Origin: Flagellimonas abyssi
Lineage (GTDB): Bacteria; Bacteroidota; Bacteroidia; Flavobacteriales; Flavobacteriaceae
DNA: 64,000 nucleotides
Direction: 5' to 3'
Assembly: GCF_019457905.1 (NCBI RefSeq)
Contig: NZ_JAHZSV010000013.1
Span: 1-64,000, forward strand
Part shown: in pieces, positions 27,880-36,549 of the stretch
Position numbering within the stretch: position 1 is the stretch's first letter
Layout: the number at the start of each line of letters is the position of its first letter
Notes under the pieces: model-generated
Database searches by the model: none
Seen by the model: only the letters and a program-made list of their open reading frames with translations
Told to the model about the DNA's origin: nothing
Made by a program: the position numbers and the translations under genes

Positions 27880-28518
27880 ATGAAATATGCACTTTTACTA
27901 TTGGTAGTTTTTTTGATGTCTTGTGGTCAGGGTAAAAAATACCATGATGAAGAGAAATCCGTTGCCGTAAAATCGGATTTGATAGCGGATATTTTGGAAT
28001 ATCAAAAAGAACAGAACGAGAGCTTTAAAGACCCCGATTCATCCCCCTTGCCCGATAAATACCGTAAGGATTTCGAGGGGCTCGATTTTTTTGAGCCCGA
28101 TACCAACTATATAGTAAAGGCGCATTTTGTGCGTACTCCAGATGCAGAACCTTTTTTAATGCCCAGCACTACGGATAGGCAAACGCAAGAAGTGGTCTAC
28201 GGAATCGCACATTTTAAATTGAACGGGAACGAACACCAGTTAGAGGTATACCAAAGTTTGGATATGATGGATGATGAAGAATATGAAGATTATCTGTTCT
28301 TGCCTTTTTTAGATAATACCAACGGGGAAGAGACGTATGGAGGGGGAAGATATATTGATTTGACGATTCCTGAAGGTGATACTTTGGTGATTGACTTTAA
28401 CAAGGCATACAACCCTTATTGTGTGTATAACAAAAAGTACTCCTGCCCTCTAGTGCCAAGGCAAAATTATTTGAGAACTAAAGTGAGAGCAGGAGTGAAA
28501 AATTTTAACAAGGACTAA
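27880..28518 (+). CDS. DUF1684 lipoprotein
   Basis: Lipobox LMSC (Cys15) followed by the DUF1684 domain: YRKDFEGLDFFEPD, then LPFLDNTNGEETYGGGRYIDLTIP, and DFNKAYNPYCVYNKKYSCPLVP, the strongly conserved end that includes two Cys. At 212 residues it has the family length. Function unknown. Located 56 bases after the hydrolase gene, so probably in the same transcript, and ended by a clear terminator. Confidence 0.9.
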   Translation: MKYALLLLVVFLMSCGQGKKYHDEEKSVAVKSDLIADILEYQKEQNESFKDPDSSPLPDKYRKDFEGLDFFEPDTNYIVKAHFVRTPDAEPFLMPSTTDRQTQEVVYGIAHFKLNGNEHQLEVYQSLDMMDDEEYEDYLFLPFLDNTNGEETYGGGRYIDLTIPEGDTLVIDFNKAYNPYCVYNKKYSCPLVPRQNYLRTKVRAGVKNFNKD

Positions 28519-28553
28519 AAAAAGCCTTAATCCTATTGGAATAAGGCTTTTTT
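28519..28553. terminator. Bidirectional terminator
   Basis: AAAAGCCTTA-TCC...GGA-TAAGGCTTTT stem with T runs on both strands, between convergent genes. Confidence 0.88.
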
Positions 28554-28574
28554 CGTGTCATATCAATATTATTT

Positions 28575-29612
28575 TTAGAAGGAGTAAATCGCAGCAATCA
28601 AGAATGAAGCTTGGTTGCTACTGAAAGCTCCATCACTGTCCACGTAAGGTTCTATATCATTTCCCCAAGTGTCCAAACGAACCTCTGGTTTAATGATAAG
28701 ATTATCTTTTGTAAAGCTACCGGTCAATGTTAATCCAAGAACGGGGGAGTCATCATCAACTGCATCATCAGTAAAAGTCATGTATTCTCCACGGAGTCCA
28801 ACGGCAAAGCTATCGGAAGTAGTGAATTGAGGGTAAATGGCTGCACCATAGAAACCGGTTCCTGTCTCGGAATTGTCATTATAGGCCGCATTGATTCCAA
28901 AGAAGAAATCTTCAGTTAAGTCAAATCCTCCGGTATAATCAATTTCAAACCCTAAACCACCATTTCTTCCGCTATCATAATAAAGGTTCAGAAATTGATC
29001 GTAAAATCCTAGCTGACCTCCTAATGAATATTCTCCACTTTCACTGATATCATTTGTATCCCATGGATTCATAACAGCAAGCATTAAGCTTACATCATCA
29101 GAAAGTGCAAAATCTGCTTTAAGACCCAAATGTGAAAATGGTCCATTGGAGAAAAGGTAGGAAACGCTATAGTTAAAGTTAGCTTGAGGAGCAATTACCT
29201 CGTATCCTAAAAAGGTATTGAAACGACCCATAGTAAGTGTGGTGCTTTCGGAAACATTCCAATACACATACGCCTGATTGATTATGCCATTAAGAACATC
29301 GTTATTAAAAGTGGCCTCGGTACCTCTAGGGCCAAAAACCAAATCAACGACAACACCGGTATCTCCCATGTCGTAGGTGCCGATTAAATTGGCCATACCT
29401 AATGCAAAACCTGTTTGGTTGGCAAATGATGTAAAAGTGCCGGTTGTTGATTCTCCGGCGTCATGGAATGTTGTTCTGTAATAAGCGTCAACAGATCCAC
29501 TGAGACTGAATTTGGAAGTCTCTTCCTCCTGTGCAGAGGCTGAAAATGTTACCATTGAAATAATGGCGATAGCCAAAATTTTTCCGAAATTTGTATTTAT
29601 AATCGTTTTCAT
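28575..29612 (-). CDS. Outer-membrane porin linked to ammonium uptake
   Basis: A 345-residue beta-barrel protein with a signal peptide ending SASAQ (about residue 27) and many alternating aromatic/Gly strands rich in Asn and Asp. It ends ASFLIAAIYSF, a terminal aromatic strand recognised by the barrel-insertion machinery. It belongs to the beta-barrel porin group often called porin or BBP2-like. It lies downstream of amt and P-II genes on the same strand; the arrangement suggests it lets ammonium or another small N source through the outer membrane. A hairpin in the intergenic gap may uncouple its expression from amt. Confidence 0.75.
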   Translation of the reverse strand: MKTIINTNFGKILAIAIISMVTFSASAQEEETSKFSLSGSVDAYYRTTFHDAGESTTGTFTSFANQTGFALGMANLIGTYDMGDTGVVVDLVFGPRGTEATFNNDVLNGIINQAYVYWNVSESTTLTMGRFNTFLGYEVIAPQANFNYSVSYLFSNGPFSHLGLKADFALSDDVSLMLAVMNPWDTNDISESGEYSLGGQLGFYDQFLNLYYDSGRNGGLGFEIDYTGGFDLTEDFFFGINAAYNDNSETGTGFYGAAIYPQFTTSDSFAVGLRGEYMTFTDDAVDDDSPVLGLTLTGSFTKDNLIIKPEVRLDTWGNDIEPYVDSDGAFSSNQASFLIAAIYSF

Positions 29613-29689
29613 ATCATAATCGTTTAGTTGTCCTTTATTGAAGGACAGTTAGTTGTAATAATTGTGAGTTTGATTGAAAAGGTTATTAG

Positions 29690-29725
29690 ACGGAGCGTTT
29701 GGCAGAACGCTCCGTTCCTTTTTTT
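29690..29725 (+). terminator. Hairpin between amt and porin, U-tract on the opposite strand
   Basis: ACGGAGCGTT-TGGCAG-AACGCTCCGT is a perfect 10-bp stem followed by CC and seven Ts on the plus strand. Both neighbours are on the minus strand, where the stem is preceded by A and followed only by CTAATAACC. It may stop antisense transcription, or act as an mRNA processing or attenuation element between the two genes. Confidence 0.6.
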
Positions 29726-29763
29726 ACAATCTTTTGTGAGTTTGATTAAGAGTTTCCTAAAGA

Positions 29764-31044
29764 CTATTTGTCCTGGGAAATGTGTTCTGGGTATGCTTCT
29801 ACACCATGTTCGTGTAGGTCAAGACCTTCAACTTCCTCTTTTTCAGATACTCTAAGTCCAATAGTTTTCTTCAAGATGAAAAGTACTATGAAGGATGCTA
29901 GGGCCGCCCAAAGAATGTAGGACAACGATCCGTAGGTCTGAACCCACAGTAGTTTGGCTCCGCCACCGTACAATAATCCGCCGTCTAGTGCAAATAGGCC
30001 GATCAGCACAGTTCCAATGAAACCACATACTCCGTGAACGGAGATGGCTCCTACTGGGTCGTCAATCTTAAGTTTTTTATCGATAAATTCAATGGAGACT
30101 ACCACTATTATACCGCATACCAAGCCAATGGCAAGGGCTCCCCAAGCATTCACGGCTCCACATCCGGCAGTAATCCCCACCAAACCGGCCAAAGCGCCGT
30201 TAAGGGTCATGGAAATATCAGCTTTGCCATATCTAGCCCAAGTAAAAAATAGGGCAGCTATGGCTCCTATCGCAGCGGCTAGGTTTGTATTTATGATAAC
30301 ACTGGTTGCTGCGATGGTATCATCGCCGCCCCAAGCTAATTGGGAACCTCCGTTGAATCCGAACCATCCCAACCAAAGAATAAATACACCAAGTGCGCCA
30401 AAGGCCATGTTGTGTCCAGGGATTGCTTGTGCTTTTCCATCCACGTATTTTCCGATTCTAGGTCCTACCAAAATGGCGGCAACCAATGCAGCTGCACCAC
30501 CTACGGCGTGTACCACGGAAGAACCGGCAAAATCAACAAATCCTGCGGTGTTCAACCATGCATCGTCATCAAATGGCCAGTACCAGCTACCTGAAATCGG
30601 GTAGATGATGGTGGTAAGGACAGCGGAAAAGATCAAATAGGTCGAAAATTTGGTCCTACCAGCAATTGCTCCCGATACAATAGTGGCTGCTGTAGCGCAG
30701 AATACTGTCTGGAAGAATAGGTTGTACCAATCATCGGCACTAAAAAAGAAATATCCTTGATCGGATGGACTAGATCTAAAGAATCCTCCACCTACAAGGT
30801 CGCTACCATACATGATACCGTAACCTAATGCCCAGAACATGACCGAACCAACGGCCAAGTCCATTACGTTTTTCATAATAATGTTACCAGTGTTCTTGCT
30901 ACGGGTAAAACCTATTTCCAACAGGGTGAAACCTGCCTGCATAAAAAACACCAATATAGCCGCAAGGGTGATCCAGAGGGCCCCCATGTCGCCAGTAATG
31001 GCTTCAACGGCTTTGTCTATCGCTTCTTGTTCTTGAATAATCAT
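29764..31044 (-). CDS. amt: Ammonium transporter
   Basis: Trimeric inner-membrane channel for ammonia/ammonium. The 426-residue protein has about eleven membrane segments. Signature stretches include DFAGSSVVHAVGGAAALVAA (with the conserved Asp and first pore His region) and AISVHGVCGFIGTVLIGLFA (second His region), and the FxxxF gate is approximated by FFFSADD and neighbours. The C-terminus is a short charged cytoplasmic tail (LDLHEHGVEAYPEH), the expected docking area for P-II. It follows the P-II gene by 34 bases, the classic glnK-amtB pairing. Confidence 0.96.
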   Translation of the reverse strand: MIIQEQEAIDKAVEAITGDMGALWITLAAILVFFMQAGFTLLEIGFTRSKNTGNIIMKNVMDLAVGSVMFWALGYGIMYGSDLVGGGFFRSSPSDQGYFFFSADDWYNLFFQTVFCATAATIVSGAIAGRTKFSTYLIFSAVLTTIIYPISGSWYWPFDDDAWLNTAGFVDFAGSSVVHAVGGAAALVAAILVGPRIGKYVDGKAQAIPGHNMAFGALGVFILWLGWFGFNGGSQLAWGGDDTIAATSVIINTNLAAAIGAIAALFFTWARYGKADISMTLNGALAGLVGITAGCGAVNAWGALAIGLVCGIIVVVSIEFIDKKLKIDDPVGAISVHGVCGFIGTVLIGLFALDGGLLYGGGAKLLWVQTYGSLSYILWAALASFIVLFILKKTIGLRVSEKEEVEGLDLHEHGVEAYPEHISQDK

Positions 31045-31078
31045 AATCTAAGTTTTTAAAGTTTTTTGGCTATTAATG

Positions 31079-31417
31079 TTAGTTGATTCCTGCGCTTCCG
31101 CTTTCCTTGGTTCTAATCCTGTAGGCTTCGATAACATCGGAGATGAAAATTTTTCCATCACCTACGTTGCCAGTGCTCGCAGTGTCCAATAAAACGTTCA
31201 CGGTTTTTTCCAGGAAGTCATCGCTAACCACGATAACCAAATACCTTCGTTGAATATCGCTAGTGCTGTACGATATGCCACGATAGACATGTCCTTGTTT
31301 TTCATTTCCAACTCCCGTTACATCCCAGTAACTAAAGAAGTTGACCTCAATTTGATGGAGGGCTTTTTTTACCTCATCAAATTTGGATTTTCTAATAATT
31401 GCCTCGACTTTTTTCAT
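31079..31417 (-). CDS. glnK: P-II nitrogen regulatory protein
   Basis: Trimeric sensor of nitrogen and energy status that blocks Amt and regulates other targets. At 112 residues it has the normal length, with the N-terminal MKKVEAIIRKSKFDEVKKAL. The T-loop region is VTGVGNEKQGHVYRGISY, where Tyr50 corresponds to the modified Tyr51 of E. coli GlnB. It ends with the B/C-loop area DGKIFISDVIEAYRIRTKESG. The context next to amt makes GlnK the better name than GlnB. A minus-strand TATATTTG box lies 24 bases before the ATG. Confidence 0.95.
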   Translation of the reverse strand: MKKVEAIIRKSKFDEVKKALHQIEVNFFSYWDVTGVGNEKQGHVYRGISYSTSDIQRRYLVIVVSDDFLEKTVNVLLDTASTGNVGDGKIFISDVIEAYRIRTKESGSAGIN

Positions 31418-31440
31418 AATTAAGTAGTTAATTGATGTCT

Positions 31441-31448
31441 CAAATATA
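31441..31448 (-). promoter_or_regulatory. Promoter -7 box of the P-II/amt operon
   Basis: TATATTTG on the minus strand matches TAnnTTTG; no good TTG is seen at the ideal distance. A G-rich run (GGGGGG on the plus strand) lies about 35 bases upstream and could be a regulator site. Confidence 0.5.
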
Positions 31449-31512
31449 TAGGATAAAAGTCAAGACCATAAAAAAGTATGGGGGGTGTCGGTTATTTTTA
31501 TGGGTATAAAAA

Positions 31513-31540
31513 AAATACCCCTTAAATTTTAGGGGTATTT
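31513..31540 (-). terminator. Terminator downstream of crcB
   Basis: AAATACCCCT...AGGGGTATTT, a 10-bp perfect stem with A/T runs on both sides. It lies about 150 bases after crcB and about 100 before the P-II start. Confidence 0.65.
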
Positions 31541-31689
31541 AATTTTATGTTAATGTTTGTTGGGTATTTATTGATTTTAAGTTAACATTTAATGTGTTTG
31601 AGCTCAATTTTCACAAGGTTGAGCGCCTAAAAAGTGATAAATGTTCGTTTTTTAACAAATTTTAACTTAAAAAATACAATTTATAACTA

Positions 31690-32058
31690 CTAAATGTGTT
31701 TGGCGATCCATAATCCCAGAACAACGGCCAAAACGCCGATACCAATGCTGGAAATCATGTAGATAGAAAAGTTGAGCAGGTCGCCGTCCTTTAATAAAGA
31801 GTGTTTTTCAAAAGCGAAAGCGGAGAAGGTAGTAAAGCCACCGCAGAATCCAGTGGCAAGAAATAAGGTGTTGTTGTTCAGTATATTGCCTTTAGCTGAC
31901 AACCCTAGAAAAAGACCTATCAATAAACACCCAATAATGTTTACCAAGAATGTTCCTAGAAAAAAATTATGGAAAAGAGGGTTGAGCGGTTTTGAAATAA
32001 GATAGCGTAAAACACTTCCTAATCCCCCGCCCAAAAAGACAAGTAAGGCTTGTTTCAT
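31690..32058 (-). CDS. crcB: Fluoride channel CrcB/Fluc
   Basis: Small dual-topology membrane channel that expels fluoride. The 122-residue protein has four membrane segments and the family signatures GGGLGSVLRYLIS (10-22) and GFCGGFTTFSAFAFE (about 72-86), including the conserved Asn and Phe box region. One gene is enough for a homodimer. No fluoride riboswitch is visible upstream; a small gene on the same strand precedes it by 17 bases. Confidence 0.95.
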   Translation of the reverse strand: MKQALLVFLGGGLGSVLRYLISKPLNPLFHNFFLGTFLVNIIGCLLIGLFLGLSAKGNILNNNTLFLATGFCGGFTTFSAFAFEKHSLLKDGDLLNFSIYMISSIGIGVLAVVLGLWIAKHI

Positions 32059-32074
32059 GCCCTAAAGGTACAAA

Positions 32075-32254
32075 CTAAACCGCTTCTTTGTACTCGGTTT
32101 CAACAGTCTCTCGGGGGAAGAGTTTGGTGGTTGAGATGTCGGAAATCCGTTGAATTGGTTTTGTAAACCTTTTTTTGGCTCCATTCACGCTGAAAATCAA
32201 TAGAATTGCATTAACAGCAAGCAAAACAAACAGGATGCTAAAAAATACAGTCAT
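32075..32254 (-). CDS. Small single-pass membrane protein, 59 residues
   Basis: Short open frame starting at ATG, with a hydrophobic N-terminal segment (MTVFFSILFVLLAVNAILL) and a charged cytoplasmic tail containing GAKKRFTKPIQRIS and ending ETEYKEAV. The composition is that of a real membrane anchor protein rather than chance. It ends 17 bases before crcB on the same strand, so it may share its transcript. Family unknown. Confidence 0.6.
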   Translation of the reverse strand: MTVFFSILFVLLAVNAILLIFSVNGAKKRFTKPIQRISDISTTKLFPRETVETEYKEAV

Positions 32255-32373
32255 TATAGGTTAGGTGCTTAATTAATGGTAAGACAAAAGTACGATTTTT
32301 CTTATCGGAAGGAAATCGAATGCTTGTTATTGTTGTAAAAGCTACAATTTTTGTGGCAACTGCAAATAAACTG

Positions 32374-32562
32374 TTAATTTTTAAGGAAGTACTTAATTAG
32401 AAAGAGGATGATTATGAAAGATATAAAGGAAACCAGTATCCAAATTACACCTCTGTAATTTTTTTTATGCAGTTTTTTGTCCTTTCGGTAGGATGAAGCG
32501 ATAATCACGACAAAGACAATAAAGAATAGGGCTGCAAAAATTACCTGTCCTGTGCTGAACAT
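32374..32562 (-). CDS. Small membrane protein, 62 residues
   Basis: Two hydrophobic segments (about residues 5-23 and 41-58) separated by a very basic loop (SYRKDKKLHKKNYRG). No recognised family, but similar tiny proteins are frequent in Bacteroidetes. Divergent from the MazG-like gene, sharing a 39-base spacer. Confidence 0.6.
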   Translation of the reverse strand: MFSTGQVIFAALFFIVFVVIIASSYRKDKKLHKKNYRGVIWILVSFISFIIILFLIKYFLKN

Positions 32563-32601
32563 ATTTTATATTTTTATGCAAAGCTAAATCAAAATTAAGT
32601 A

Positions 32602-32988
32602 ATGAAAAGTAAAATTAAGGCAGTGGAGCTCTTCCACAATTCGTTTGGTCTGGGAGTGTCGCAAAAACCCAAAGCGGATTTAGGAGCAGAAAAGAACAAA
32701 CTCAGGTTTAATTTGATGGACGAGGAAAACCGTGAATATTTGGAAGCCGCCAACAATAATGATTTGGTTGAGGTGGCCGACGCGCTTGGGGATATGCTCT
32801 ATATATTATGCGGAACCATATTGGAGCACGGCATGCAATATAAGATTGAAGAAGTGTTCGAGGAGATTCAGCGGAGTAATATGAGCAAGCTCGGTGCCGA
32901 TGGAAAGCCTATTTATCGTGAAGATGGGAAGGTGCTAAAAGGGCCAAATTACTTTAAACCGGACATTCAAACTATTATAGATAAATAA
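32602..32988 (+). CDS. MazG-like nucleoside triphosphate pyrophosphohydrolase
   Basis: All-alpha NTP pyrophosphatase fold, 128 residues. The metal motif EENREYLEA (EExxE type) is followed by EVADALGDMLYILCGT with the matching ExxxD pair. Such enzymes clean aberrant nucleotides. The C-terminal part KLGADGKPIYREDGKVLKGPNYFKPD is a tail typical of the phosphoribosyl-ATP-pyrophosphohydrolase-like members of the superfamily. Monocistronic, ended by a perfect palindrome shared with ilvE. Confidence 0.85.
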   Translation: MKSKIKAVELFHNSFGLGVSQKPKADLGAEKNKLRFNLMDEENREYLEAANNNDLVEVADALGDMLYILCGTILEHGMQYKIEEVFEEIQRSNMSKLGADGKPIYREDGKVLKGPNYFKPDIQTIIDK

Positions 32989-33014
32989 AAAAAGGCGCCG
33001 ATCGGCGCCTTTTT
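32989..33014. terminator. Perfect 26-bp palindromic terminator
   Basis: AAAAAGGCGCCGA with its exact complement TCGGCGCCTTTTT, symmetrical to the last base and so equally active toward the MazG-like gene and the convergent ilvE. Confidence 0.9.
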
Positions 33015-33022
33015 GGTTTGGT

Positions 33023-34090
33023 CTAGATGACTTCGTGTCGCCATCCAAATTTATCTTCTGCTCGGTTGTACTGAATATCTGTCATTCTTTTTTTCAATAA
33101 AGAAGCATAGCTTTCTTCCAACTCTGGCAAATCATAATCCTTTCCATGATATCCAAAACCTGAAATCGGAGAAACTACAGCTGCCGTACCTGCCCCGAAC
33201 ATTTCTTTTAACGAGCCGTTTTCCGCAGCTTCCACCAATTCATGAACGGATATTTTGCGAACTTCGGTTGTAATACCTTCATCCTTGGCAATGTCCAAAA
33301 TGCTCTTTCTGGTTATTCCGTCCAAAATACGATCGCTGGTAGGGGCGGTCATCAAGGTATCGTTAATGCGTACAAAAACGTTCATTGCACCAGCTTCCTC
33401 AATAAATTCATGGGTGTTGTCGTCCGTCCAGATTACTTGTTGGTAACCCTTGTCAGCGGCCAACTTTGTTGGGTAAAACTGTCCGGCGTAGTTACCACCT
33501 GCTTTGGCGTAACCTACACCTCCATTGGCTGCGCGGGAATAGGTTTCTTCTATCAAAACTTTCACCTTTCCAGAAAAATAGGATCCAGATGGAGCACAGG
33601 CAATTATAAATTTATACTCGTTTGCTGGGGAAGCATGGAATCCGTTTCCTGATGCAAAAACAAATGGTCTAATGTAAAGGGAGCTTCCCGGGTTTTGGGG
33701 AATCCAATCACTTTCCACTTGGATAAGGGCATTTAACCCTTCCATAAAATAAGCTTCGGGGATTTGTGGAATGGCAAGTCTCTCTGCAGATTTGTTCAAC
33801 CGTTTGCAGTTTTCTTCGGGCCTAAAAAGCCAGACCTTACCGTTCTCATCCTTATAAGCTTTCATTCCTTCAAAAATAGATTGGCCGTAGTGGAAAATCT
33901 TTGCAGATGGGTCCAGGGTAATGGGTTGGTATGGAACCACTTTAGGAGCGGACCACTCACCATCTTTATAATCACAGACCAACATATGGTCGGAATAAAC
34001 ACTTCCAAAGGAAAGATTGTCAAAATCCACATCATGGATTTTTGAGCTTTTGGCTCTTTCTATAGCTATTTTATTCGCTAATGTTTCCAT
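33023..34090 (-). CDS. ilvE: Branched-chain amino acid aminotransferase
   Basis: PLP enzyme that transfers the amino group between Leu/Ile/Val and 2-oxoglutarate. The 355-residue length and motifs are those of the larger (BCAT type II) class: FHYGQSIFEGMKAY, LYIRPFVFASG, the PLP-lysine region GVGYAKAGGNYAG (Lys196), and EEAGAMNVFVRIND. No signal peptide. Monocistronic, convergent with the MazG-like gene. Confidence 0.95.
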   Translation of the reverse strand: METLANKIAIERAKSSKIHDVDFDNLSFGSVYSDHMLVCDYKDGEWSAPKVVPYQPITLDPSAKIFHYGQSIFEGMKAYKDENGKVWLFRPEENCKRLNKSAERLAIPQIPEAYFMEGLNALIQVESDWIPQNPGSSLYIRPFVFASGNGFHASPANEYKFIIACAPSGSYFSGKVKVLIEETYSRAANGGVGYAKAGGNYAGQFYPTKLAADKGYQQVIWTDDNTHEFIEEAGAMNVFVRINDTLMTAPTSDRILDGITRKSILDIAKDEGITTEVRKISVHELVEAAENGSLKEMFGAGTAAVVSPISGFGYHGKDYDLPELEESYASLLKKRMTDIQYNRAEDKFGWRHEVI

Positions 34091-34184
34091 ATCACTTACA
34101 TTTACAGGGATAAAATTAGCTATTTATTGTTAGTTTTGGACGTTTATCAAATCTAAATATTGGACTTGACCCACAATTATTTAA

Positions 34185-34673
34185 ATGTTATCAAAAATGA
34201 GGATTTTTAACACTTTTGCTACTATTATTTTACTAGGTATGGTACTGGTTTCGTGTAAGCAAGAAACCATAGAGGGCGATTACTTTGGAGAAGAATTCAA
34301 AATTTCCGGGGAGGCTTCCAAAACATCGGCTCCATTTGATGAAATTTCTGGAAAAGATTCCTTACAGACCCAAATAGTTGGTGAGATCAAGGAAGTTTGC
34401 CAAGCCAAAGGATGCTGGATGAAGGTGAAATTGGAGTCCAATGATGAGGTTTTTGTCCGCTTTAAGGATTATGGTTTCTTTGTACCAAAGGATGCCGCAG
34501 GAAAAAAAGTGGTGATGAACGGAGCAGCTTTTTTTGAAGAAATGTCTGTTGAAGACCAAAGGCATTACGCTGAGGATGAGGGTGCTTCCGAAGATGAACT
34601 GGCCCAAATTACCGCCCCCAAGAAAACGCTTAGGTTTGAAGCTGATGGTGTATTGATCGCCAGCCAACCTTGA
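34185..34673 (+). CDS. DUF4920 lipoprotein
   Basis: A 162-residue protein with a lipobox LVSC about 20 residues in, then the DUF4920 domain with KEVCQAKGCWMKV (two Cys), VFVRFKDYGFFVPKDAAGKKVVMNG and KKTLRFEADGVLI. Translation may start at the first ATG or at a second four codons later. Function unknown; the CxxxGCWM signature suggests metal or redox chemistry. Its stop overlaps the TTG start of mnmD. Confidence 0.85.
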   Translation: MLSKMRIFNTFATIILLGMVLVSCKQETIEGDYFGEEFKISGEASKTSAPFDEISGKDSLQTQIVGEIKEVCQAKGCWMKVKLESNDEVFVRFKDYGFFVPKDAAGKKVVMNGAAFFEEMSVEDQRHYAEDEGASEDELAQITAPKKTLRFEADGVLIASQP

Positions 34674-35335
34674 AACGAAAAATAATCACCACGGGCGATG
34701 GTTCCAAGACCATCCAAATAGAAGATTGGGACGAGCAGTACCATTCCAAACATGGTGCGGTTCAAGAAGCCTACCATGTTTTTATCGAGCATGGCCTAAG
34801 GTTATTTCAGAATCGAAAAGTCCATCTGCTGGAAATAGGTTTCGGAACAGGACTGAATGCCCTCATTACCCTTCACGAAGCAGTGCGACAAAACCTGCAA
34901 ATCGATTATGTTGGTGTGGAAGCGTTTCCTGTTTCCATGGAAGAAGTGAATCAGTTGGACTATTGCGAGCAATTGGGTTTTGAAGGATTAGAGCAAATGT
35001 TTCAAAAAATGCACAGTTGTCCATGGGAAGAAGTCATTTCGATTACAACCGATTTTTCTCTTTTGAAACAAAAAAAGGATTTTAAGCAAATCGACCAGCA
35101 AGATTTGTTCAACCTTATCTATTTTGATGCATTTGGTGCCCGCGTACAGCCAGAACTATGGACAGAGAAAATCTTTTTAAAAATGTACCAAGCACTTGCA
35201 ATCGATGGCGTTTTGGTCACGTATGCTGCCAAAGGTAGTGTGCGCAGGGCTATGCAGGCCGTAGGGTTTACCGTGGAGCGATTGCCCGGACCGCCCGGCA
35301 AAAGAGAAATGCTCAGAGCCCTAAAAACCTCATAA
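34670..35335 (+). CDS. mnmD: tRNA 5-methylaminomethyl-2-thiouridine methyltransferase (MnmD)
   Basis: Methylates the wobble uridine of certain tRNAs in the last step of mnm5s2U synthesis, downstream of MnmE, whose gene is also in this window. The 221-residue protein corresponds only to the methyltransferase half of E. coli MnmC; the FAD-dependent oxidase half is absent. The SAM motif is LLEIGFGTGLNAL (about 49-61) and the later FNLIYFDAFGARVQPELW is family-specific. The start is TTG, overlapping the previous stop as TTGA; no ATG is available near the beginning. Confidence 0.9.
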   Translation: MKRKIITTGDGSKTIQIEDWDEQYHSKHGAVQEAYHVFIEHGLRLFQNRKVHLLEIGFGTGLNALITLHEAVRQNLQIDYVGVEAFPVSMEEVNQLDYCEQLGFEGLEQMFQKMHSCPWEEVISITTDFSLLKQKKDFKQIDQQDLFNLIYFDAFGARVQPELWTEKIFLKMYQALAIDGVLVTYAAKGSVRRAMQAVGFTVERLPGPPGKREMLRALKTS

Positions 35336-35444
35336 ATGCCAATAAGCTGTTAAGTTTTATCCTTTTAGTGTCATAAATAGATCTAAAGTTTAAACAAATA
35401 TGTTAAACCTAAATTAAGGTCTCATAAACAGTCAATTAAACCTA

Positions 35445-35452
35445 TAACTTTG
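35445..35452 (+). promoter_or_regulatory. Promoter -7 box upstream of the SDR gene
   Basis: TAACTTTG matches TAnnTTTG and lies 16 bases before the ATG. No TTG is at the ideal upstream distance. Confidence 0.5.
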
Positions 35453-35468
35453 TACAAAAGGATGATAT

Positions 35469-36413
35469 ATGAAGGTGTTGATAACAGGAGCTACTGGACT
35501 GGTGGGGCAAGCCATAGTAAAGGTGTTGCACCAAAAGGGTATTCCAGTAAATTATTTGACTACAAGCAAAGATAAGATAGATTCTTCCGAAGATTTCCAA
35601 GGATTTTATTGGAATCCGAACAAAGGAGAGATTGATTTGGATTGTTTTCATGATGTTCAGGCCATCATTAATTTGGCCGGCGCAAGTATTGCCAAACGTT
35701 GGACTCCCCAACATAAAAAGAGAGTGCTTTCCAGTAGGATCAATAGCCTTCAAACCTTGAAAAAGGGTTTGGAAAAGTCTGGCAATAAGGAGGTGGAATG
35801 CCTTGTTTCTGCATCTGCAATAGGTATTTACCCGGACTCTCTTTGTGAGTATTTTGATGAGGATACCAAAAAGGTAGACGATGGTTTCTTGGGAGATGTC
35901 GTGACAAAATGGGAGACAGAGGCCGATACTTTTATGGCGCTTGGAATCGATGTCACCAAAATAAGAATAGGCCTTGTTCTTTCTTCAGAAGGGGGAGCAT
36001 TGCCAAAAATGGCCATTCCCGTAAAAAACTTTGTTGGAGCACCGATTGGTACAGGGGATCAATGGCAATCTTGGGTTCATATCGAAGATTTGGCACAAAT
36101 GTTTGTATTTGCCGTTGAGAACAATCTTACCGGTGTTTACAATGCTGTGGCGCCAAATCCGGTAACAAACACTAAGCTGACCAAGGAATTGGCAAGAATT
36201 TTAGATCGTCCCCTGTGGTTGCCAAATGTGCCCGCTTTCATTCTAAAAGCATTGTTGGGCGACATGTCCACTTTATTATTGGCCAGCCAAAGGGTAAGTG
36301 GAAAAAAAATTGAAGAGGAAGGTTTTGCTTTTCAATATGCCAATATCTGTCAGGCACTTAAAAATTTATATGCTTCACAAGAGGAAGGAATTCCTGCATC
36401 CGTTGAAGCTTAA
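35469..36413 (+). CDS. TIGR01777-type NAD-dependent epimerase
   Basis: A 314-residue extended short-chain dehydrogenase. The nucleotide-binding GATGLVGQAI (6-15) opens the Rossmann fold, NLAGASIAKRWT follows, and the C-terminus contains VYNAVAPNPVTN and LLASQRVSGKKIEEEGFAFQYANICQALKNL, characteristic of the TIGR01777 group (E. coli YfcH, plant SulA-like). Substrate unknown. The standard Tyr-x3-Lys is not clear. Monocistronic. Confidence 0.88.
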   Translation: MKVLITGATGLVGQAIVKVLHQKGIPVNYLTTSKDKIDSSEDFQGFYWNPNKGEIDLDCFHDVQAIINLAGASIAKRWTPQHKKRVLSSRINSLQTLKKGLEKSGNKEVECLVSASAIGIYPDSLCEYFDEDTKKVDDGFLGDVVTKWETEADTFMALGIDVTKIRIGLVLSSEGGALPKMAIPVKNFVGAPIGTGDQWQSWVHIEDLAQMFVFAVENNLTGVYNAVAPNPVTNTKLTKELARILDRPLWLPNVPAFILKALLGDMSTLLLASQRVSGKKIEEEGFAFQYANICQALKNLYASQEEGIPASVEA

Positions 36414-36446
36414 TACGTTTAAATTTCAACATATTTAAATATAGAA

Positions 36447-36469
36447 AGTCCGCTTAGGCGGCTTTTTTT
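36447..36469 (+). terminator. Terminator after the SDR gene
   Basis: AGTCCGC-TTAG-GCGGCT stem followed by seven Ts. Confidence 0.8.
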
Positions 36470-36487
36470 ATGTTTTGCGGTGACATT

Positions 36488-36519
36488 TTGACATTTTTAT
36501 ACAATTGGCAGTACTTTTG
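36488..36519 (+). promoter_or_regulatory. Promoter of grpE-dnaJ
   Basis: TTG, 21 bases, then TACTTTTG fits the Bacteroidetes consensus. The box lies 31 bases before the ATG of grpE. No CIRCE-type repeat is seen. Confidence 0.55.
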
Positions 36520-36549
36520 CCACTTCAAATCAGAATAAAACAATACAAC

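Noticed and set aside
32059..32300. Possible fluoride riboswitch upstream of crcB
   Set aside because: The region is occupied by a 59-codon membrane-protein gene and no crcB-motif pseudoknot can be made out.
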